From Paracoccus marinus (GTDB lineage Bacteria > Pseudomonadota > Alphaproteobacteria > Rhodobacterales > Rhodobacteraceae), in contig NZ_VJYZ01000025.1 of NCBI RefSeq assembly GCF_007018965.1, positions 1 to 64,000 on the forward strand: a stretch of 64,000 nt of DNA, read 5' to 3'. The notes under the pieces were generated by a model. It did not search any database. It was not told where the DNA came from and saw only the letters and a program-made list of their open reading frames with translations. Numbering within the stretch: position 1 is the first letter of the stretch; each line of letters opens with the position of its first letter. Positions 59,488 through 64,000 of the stretch are shown one piece after another. The translations under genes and the position numbers were made by a program.

Positions 59488-60516
59488 ATGACCTCGATCT
59501 CTTCCGACCTGCCCCCTTCGATGCCCGCCAGACCCCGATCCCGGGTGCTGCCCTATGTCGTCCTGCTGATCCTGGCGGCCCTGGTCGCGGGGCTGGTATG
59601 GTACGCCACCCGCCCCGTCGCCATGCTGGTGCAGGGCGAGGCCGAGGCGCCACGGGTCGATGTCAGCGCCCGCGTGCCCGGGCGCGTGGTCGAACTGGGC
59701 GCCGATATGGGCGACAGGGTCGAGCAGGGGACGCTGCTGGTGCGGCTGGAAAACGCGCAACTGACCACAAACCTGGGCGCCGCCCAGGCCGCGCTGGTGG
59801 TGGCGCAGCGCAATGAGACCGCCATCGGCGCCACCCGGCCCGAAATCATCCGAGCCCGCGAGGCCGAATTGGCCGCGGCCGAGGCTGACCTGCAACTGGC
59901 GCAGGAGGCTGCGACCCGCGATCAGGCGCTGGAACAGCGCGGCGTCCGCTCGCAGGCAGTAATCGAGCAGAGCGCCCGCAACCTTGCCGCGGCCGAACGC
60001 AAGGTCGAGGCCGCGCAGGCGCAGCTGGACCTGGCCCGCGCCGGCGCCAGCCCCGAGGAACGTGCCGTGGCTGCGGCCCAGGTTGATCAGGCGCGCGCCG
60101 CGATTGGGCAGGCCCAGGCCAATATCGACGAACTGAACGTCACCGCCCCGCAAGGCGGCCAGGTGACCGGCCGCATGGTTGAATTGGGCGAGAACGTGGG
60201 CGCGGGCGCGCCCCTGTTCACCATCGTCGATCTGGACGGGACCTGGTTCACCTTCAACATCCGCGAGAACCTGCTGGGTGGTCTGAAGGTGGGCGACCGG
60301 CTGCGGGTGCAGGTGCCGGCGCTGGATGCGCAGGTCGATGCGACGGTGACGCTGATCAATGCGCAGGGCGATTTCGCCAGCTGGCGGGCGACCCGCGCGA
60401 CGGGTGATTTCGACCTGCGCAGCTTCGAGGTCCGCGCCGCCCCCGCCACGCCGGTTCCGGGGCTCCGCCCCGGCATGTCCGCCCTGATCCGGCCGGCGGA
60501 GGCAGAGGGGGAATGA
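59488..60516 (+). CDS. HlyD-family membrane fusion protein
   Basis: A 342-residue periplasmic adaptor. One membrane helix (about residues 20-39) is followed by a lipoyl half (VDVSARVPGRVVELGADMGD), a coiled-coil hairpin (residues about 85-205), the second lipoyl half (NVTAPQGGQVTGRMVELGEN) and a beta domain. It is similar to E. coli YhiI. It overlaps the next gene by four bases and is co-expressed with two ABC-2 permeases. Confidence 0.88.
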   Translation: MTSISSDLPPSMPARPRSRVLPYVVLLILAALVAGLVWYATRPVAMLVQGEAEAPRVDVSARVPGRVVELGADMGDRVEQGTLLVRLENAQLTTNLGAAQAALVVAQRNETAIGATRPEIIRAREAELAAAEADLQLAQEAATRDQALEQRGVRSQAVIEQSARNLAAAERKVEAAQAQLDLARAGASPEERAVAAAQVDQARAAIGQAQANIDELNVTAPQGGQVTGRMVELGENVGAGAPLFTIVDLDGTWFTFNIRENLLGGLKVGDRLRVQVPALDAQVDATVTLINAQGDFASWRATRATGDFDLRSFEVRAAPATPVPGLRPGMSALIRPAEAEGE

Positions 60517-61700
60517 GCGGTCTCGTCACGGCGATCCAGCGCGAGTTCCGGCTGATCCGCCGCCGCCCGGCGCTGATCGGCTTGACGATGATGCTGCCCC
60601 TGGCTCTGTGCGTCCTGTTGGCCTTTGTCTTCCGCTCCGGGGTTGCCACCAACCTGCCAGTCGCCGTGGTCGATCTGGACCGCTCCAGCCTCTCGCGGCA
60701 GGTGGTGCGAATGCTGGACGCCACCCCTGACGTCGAGGTGTCCGCCCGGGCGGACAGCCTGCCCGAGGCGCGCTCGCTGATCCTGTCGGGCCGGGCGCGC
60801 GGCGCGCTGCTGCTGCCCGCGGGCTTCGAGCGCGACGCGCTGCGCGGCGCCCGGCCCGAGGCGGTGATCTTCTACGACAACCAGCACATGAGCGCCGGGT
60901 CGGTCGTCGCCCGCGGCGCCCGCAATGCCGTCACCGCCGCTTCGGGGAGCCTCAGCGTCAGCCTGCGCGAAGCGCAAGGGGCCGGTTCGTTGCAGGCCAC
61001 GGCGGCGGCCCAGCCCGTGCTGCTGCAGACGCATGCCCTGTTCAACCCCGCCCTCGACTATGTCGACTTCCTGCTGGCGGCGCTGATGCCGGCGGTGATC
61101 CAGCTGATGGCCGCCGCCGCGACCACCTATGCGGTATCGCTGGATTTCGGCCCGGGCCGCCACGCCCGCGTCCTGCCACGGCTGGCAGGCGGGTTATTGC
61201 CCGCAATGCTGGGCAAGCTGCTGCCATATACCTTCCTGTTCATGCTGATCCTCGGCATCTCTGACATCGGGCTTTACGGGTGGCTCGGGGTGCCGCTTCG
61301 CGGCTCGCTGCTGCTGATGGGGGTGGGGGCGGCGCTGTTCATCATCGCCTGCCAGCTGATCGGGGCGCTTTGCTTCCTTCTGACGCGCGATTTCGCCCGC
61401 GCGGTCAGCTTCGTGGGCGTGATCCTGGCGCCAGCGCTGGGTTACATGGGCATCGGCTTCCCGCGCGAGGCGATGCCGCCCCTGGCGCAGGCGTGGTCCG
61501 CGCTGATCCCCGGCACTTGGTATATCCAGTTGCGCATCGACCAGTCGCTGCGCGCGACCCCCATGGATCTGTCCGTCTGGCCTGTCCTTTACCTTCTGGC
61601 GATTGCCGTCGCACTGGGATTGATCGTGCTGCTGCGCCTTGACCGGATGCGATCAGCGCTTGCTCCCGCCACGGCGCGCACGGCGAGGAGGACGGCATGA
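60513..61700 (+). CDS. ABC-2 type permease
   Basis: A 395-residue integral membrane protein of the YhhJ/YbhS type: one N-terminal helix (about residues 22-40), a large periplasmic domain (VVDLDRSSLSRQVVRML and then GRARGALLLPAGFERD), and five C-terminal helices. The second permease follows with a four-base overlap. An ABC ATPase would be needed for activity but is not encoded here. Confidence 0.85.
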   Translation: MSGLVTAIQREFRLIRRRPALIGLTMMLPLALCVLLAFVFRSGVATNLPVAVVDLDRSSLSRQVVRMLDATPDVEVSARADSLPEARSLILSGRARGALLLPAGFERDALRGARPEAVIFYDNQHMSAGSVVARGARNAVTAASGSLSVSLREAQGAGSLQATAAAQPVLLQTHALFNPALDYVDFLLAALMPAVIQLMAAAATTYAVSLDFGPGRHARVLPRLAGGLLPAMLGKLLPYTFLFMLILGISDIGLYGWLGVPLRGSLLLMGVGAALFIIACQLIGALCFLLTRDFARAVSFVGVILAPALGYMGIGFPREAMPPLAQAWSALIPGTWYIQLRIDQSLRATPMDLSVWPVLYLLAIAVALGLIVLLRLDRMRSALAPATARTARRTA

Positions 61701-62869
61701 AGGCGATCCTGCGCGCGCTGCGGGCCGAGCTTGCGGCGATTTTCGGCGATCCGCAGATCCTGTCGGTGATGGTGGTGTCGCTGGCGATCTATGCGCTGAT
61801 CTATCCCTATCCCTACCGGCCCGAACTGCTGCGCGAGGTGCCGGTGGCGGTGGTCGATCTGGATAACTCGGCCGGCTCGCGCCAGCTTGCGCGCGACATC
61901 GACGCCAGCGAAGCGGTGGCCGTCGTTGCCCGCCCGCCGACCATGGCAGAGGCCGAGCGGCTGGTCCACGAACGCCGCGCCTATGGCATCCTGCTGGTGC
62001 CGCAAGGCTTCGAGCGCGAGTTGCTGCGCGGCCGGCAAAGCCCCATCGCCATCTATGCCGACGCGAGCTACTTCCTGATGTATCAGAAGGCGCTGACCGG
62101 CATCGCCGGACCTGCCCGCACCACCGGCGTGCAGGTGCAGGTCGCGCGCCAACTGGCCACCGGCACCAGCCGCACCGAGGCCCTGTCGGGCGCCAGCCCC
62201 ATCCCAATGGTCGAAGTGCCGCTGTTCAACCCGGCCGGCGGCTATGCCACCTACATCCTGCCCGCGGCCTTCGTGCTGATCCTGCAGCAGACAATGATGA
62301 TGGGCCTTGGCCTTGTCGCCACGCGCCGTGCGCCCTCGGCCGATCCGCTGCCGTGGCGGATGCTGGGCCGGGCTGGGGCGTGGCTGGGCCTCTATGCGCT
62401 GCTGCTGCCGATGTATCTGGTCGTGCTGCCTTGGGCCTATGGCCTGCCCTGGTTGGGCCATCTGCCGGCGCTGGCGATGCTGGGGGTGCCTTTCGTGCTC
62501 GCGGTCGGGTTCCTCGCGCAGGCCGTGGCCGCCGTGCTGCGGCGTGCCGAGATGGTGCAGATGGTGCTTCTGTCCTTGGGGATGCCGCTGTTCTTCCTGT
62601 CAGGCTTCTCCTGGCCCATCGAGTCGCTGCCGCCCCTGTTGCGAGCCGCCGCCCAGGCCATTCCCAGCACCGCGATGATCGAGGGCTATGTCCGCAGCGC
62701 CCAGATGGGGGCCGGACTGGCCGAACTGGCGCCCCTCATCCGCCAACTCTGGCTTCTCGCGTTTGCCTATGCCGGAATCACCCTTCTGTTGCGCTTGGGC
62801 GCAAGCGGCAAGCGGCTTTCCGCAGCCCGGCCGGAAGTTCGGTCGCGGGAGGCGGGCGACGCCTTGTGA
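61697..62869 (+). CDS. ABC-2 type permease
   Basis: A 390-residue paralogue of the preceding gene: VVDLDNSAGSRQLARDI and RRAYGILLVPQGFERELLRG align with the equivalent parts of the first permease. Segments MGLGLVATRRA and FFLSGFSWPIESLPPLLR are typical of YbhR/YbhS proteins. The two would form a heterodimeric channel linked to the HlyD-like adaptor, giving a tripartite exporter for drugs or toxic compounds. It is the last gene before the IS21 and phage remnants. Confidence 0.85.
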   Translation: MKAILRALRAELAAIFGDPQILSVMVVSLAIYALIYPYPYRPELLREVPVAVVDLDNSAGSRQLARDIDASEAVAVVARPPTMAEAERLVHERRAYGILLVPQGFERELLRGRQSPIAIYADASYFLMYQKALTGIAGPARTTGVQVQVARQLATGTSRTEALSGASPIPMVEVPLFNPAGGYATYILPAAFVLILQQTMMMGLGLVATRRAPSADPLPWRMLGRAGAWLGLYALLLPMYLVVLPWAYGLPWLGHLPALAMLGVPFVLAVGFLAQAVAAVLRRAEMVQMVLLSLGMPLFFLSGFSWPIESLPPLLRAAAQAIPSTAMIEGYVRSAQMGAGLAELAPLIRQLWLLAFAYAGITLLLRLGASGKRLSAARPEVRSREAGDAL

Positions 62870-63040
62870 GGGCGTGCACGGAGGCAGGCGTCAAGGGTTG
62901 GGGCACGGCCGATCCTGGCGCGGCCATGATCTCGGGACCAGCCGACGCCCAGGTCACCAGGCCCATAACTTCCATTGCAATTTGACCCATGTCACCCTTC
63001 CCCGACGCGGAGAGCGGAGGGGTTTTACGGTGTGATCCAC

Positions 63041-63240
63041 ATGGGACTTTTGAACGTAATCCGGAAGCTGCGGCTGCGGGAGAAGCTGCCGATACGCGAG
63101 ATCGCGCGTCGCACCGGCCTGTCGCGCAATACGATCAGGAAGTAGCTGAACTCAGGAACGATCGAGCCGTCCTTTGCCACGCCGGATCGGCTAAGCAAGC
63201 TTGCGAAGTCGCCGGTCCGTCCGACGGGACGACGTTCCGG
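63041..63240 (+). mobile_element. IS21-family istA remnant with internal stop
   Basis: The reading LLNVIRKLRLREKLPIREIA, RRTGLSRNTIRK, stop, then LNSGTIEPSFATPDRLSKL is the N-terminal helix-turn-helix of IS21-family IstA. A TAG at 63143-63145 interrupts it after about 34 codons, and everything beyond about residue 60 is missing. istB is absent. It abuts the phage genes, which probably lost their downstream part by this insertion. Confidence 0.85.
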
Positions 63241-63262
63241 CACGCCGACTAGCGTAGTCTGA

Positions 63263-63589
63263 TCACGCCTCCGCCAGCATCTCGAAAAACCCGCCATCCT
63301 CGCTGGGGCGGGGGTCTTCTTTGAGATCGAAGATCACCCCTCCAACCACGGCGCGCCATTCCGAGGTGATCCCTACGCTCTGCGCGGACTGCCGCACGGT
63401 GATGATGACCGGCGCCTTCGACACCAGCCTCGCCTGCATGACGGCTTCAGAGCCGCGCAGATAGCGGACATGCGCCCAGAGGGTAAATCGATCCTCCCAA
63501 CCCTCGATGACGCCGCCCATGTCGGTCTCGATCATGACGTGGGCCTGGAAGGTAACACGCCGATCGAGCCGCCCCGCGACCCTGCTCAC
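63263..63589 (-). CDS. Phage head closure/head-tail adaptor protein
   Basis: A 108-residue protein of the SPP1 gp16-like head-tail adaptor family: LDRRVTFQAHV, DRFTLWAHVRYLRGSEAVMQARL, PVIITVRQS, SEWRAVVGGVIFDL and a C-terminal GGFFEMLAEA. The GTG start overlaps the upstream gp6-like gene stop (GTGA). The order gp6-like then adaptor is that of siphovirus and gene-transfer-agent clusters, where a tail-terminator gene would come next; here an IS21 remnant follows instead. Confidence 0.82.
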   Translation of the reverse strand: MSRVAGRLDRRVTFQAHVMIETDMGGVIEGWEDRFTLWAHVRYLRGSEAVMQARLVSKAPVIITVRQSAQSVGITSEWRAVVGGVIFDLKEDPRPSEDGGFFEMLAEA

Positions 63590-64000
63590 AGCCGGATCCT
63601 GCGATACGGCGCCAGCAGCGCCTCGACGGAGAAGGGCAAGGCGGTGCCTGTGCCCGTCACCTGTCGATGCTCGTACCATTGCGTGACCAGCAGCAGCATA
63701 GCCTGCCGGATGGCGGCTGGGACATCGGCGGGAGCGCCATAGCCGGCGGTGAAGGTAATCGCCGCAGGCCGGCCGAGGCCTGATCTCAGCCGCAGCAGTG
63801 GACGCTGATCCTGCAGCTCGAATGCATGGATCAACTCGCCCCCTTCCGCATCGGTGAACACGGCGCGGTCGATCACAGTATCCGGAAACGGTAGCCTGAT
63901 CGGCCCGGTGACCGCCGCCAGTTCCGCGCGCCAGGTCTGGGTGACGAGGCACCGGCCAAGGATCCCGGCCGGGCCGTCGAGCCAGGCGGTGGCGGCGTCG
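63586..64000 (-). CDS. Phage head-tail connector (gp6/phiE125 gp8-like), partial
   Basis: Runs off the window end; at least 137 codons are seen. TAWLDGPAGILGRCLVTQTW and FTAGYGAPADVPAAIRQAML are typical of the phiE125 gp8/gp6-like connector family, which joins the portal to the tail. Its N-terminus lies beyond the window. With the adaptor gene it marks a prophage or gene-transfer-agent-like structural cluster, truncated on its 3' side. Confidence 0.8.
   Translation of the reverse strand, partial: DAATAWLDGPAGILGRCLVTQTWRAELAAVTGPIRLPFPDTVIDRAVFTDAEGGELIHAFELQDQRPLLRLRSGLGRPAAITFTAGYGAPADVPAAIRQAMLLLVTQWYEHRQVTGTGTALPFSVEALLAPYRRIRL

Overview
The window is GC-rich bacterial chromosome with tightly packed genes, many ATGA/GTGA start-stop overlaps and frequent GTG starts. 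Gene content and order point to an alphaproteobacterium of the Rhodobacterales (Rhodobacteraceae, plausibly Paracoccus or a close relative). The indicators are ihfB-lapA-trpF-trpB, pth-clpP-clpX, a glpRD-STPQV-K glycerol 3-phosphate locus, a ThiXYZ/TenA thiamin salvage operon, and a short GC-rich hairpin element resembling ones scattered through Rhodobacteraceae genomes. The genus is inference; no rRNA or marker gene is present to fix it.

Left part (0-8.2 kb) is core: ihfB, lapA, trpF, a GNAT gene and trpB on the plus strand; a DUF4893 lipocalin-like secreted protein, a DUF2237 protein and pth on the minus strand; then clpP and clpX with a terminator, followed by a small ComJ-family gene. From 8.3 to 13.1 kb a minus-strand operon encodes a Tat-exported molybdenum hydroxylase (large subunit, [2Fe-2S] subunit, three-haem cytochrome c). 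A tandem glycine riboswitch (13.27-13.43 kb) precedes a dadA-type D-amino-acid dehydrogenase, with a convergent Lrp/AsnC regulator. An Rrf2 regulator, a small unknown gene and a sulfate ABC transporter (sbp-cysT-cysW-cysA, with a short CysA) follow. Then come a MarR-EmrB-EmrA efflux operon, a cardiolipin synthase and a metallo-beta-lactamase-fold hydrolase.

26.2-33.8 kb is one thiamin operon under a TPP riboswitch: thiD-thiO-thiS-thiG-thiE-thiF-thiY-tenA-thiZ-thiX. It combines thiazole synthesis, coupling to HMP and salvage of HMP precursors through an ABC transporter. A ferredoxin reductase is convergent with it. 35.2-45.7 kb is a complete glycerol/glycerol 3-phosphate module: glpR, glpD, the GlpSTPQV ABC importer with two small membrane proteins, and glpK. 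It has likely GlpR operators between glpR and glpD and a strong terminator after glpV. An RTX-like secreted protein, a secreted phytase/esterase-like beta-propeller protein and a YdeI/DUF1801 gene close this section.

The right part (50.2-64 kb) is accessory. It starts with insertion-sequence debris (IS110 C-terminus, a broken ComJ-like gene containing a 369-bp frame-preserving extra segment, an IS1182/IS4-like fragment). A phosphate-binding protein is then paired with a Na+/phosphate symporter, followed by IS3-like debris. A three-gene haem cassette (small catalase-like protein, an unassigned protein, DyP-type peroxidase) and a membrane-fusion protein with two ABC-2 permeases but no ATPase come next. 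The end holds a stop-containing IS21 istA fragment abutting two phage or GTA-type head-tail genes that run off the window. The haem cassette and the disrupted ComJ gene are the least explained parts.
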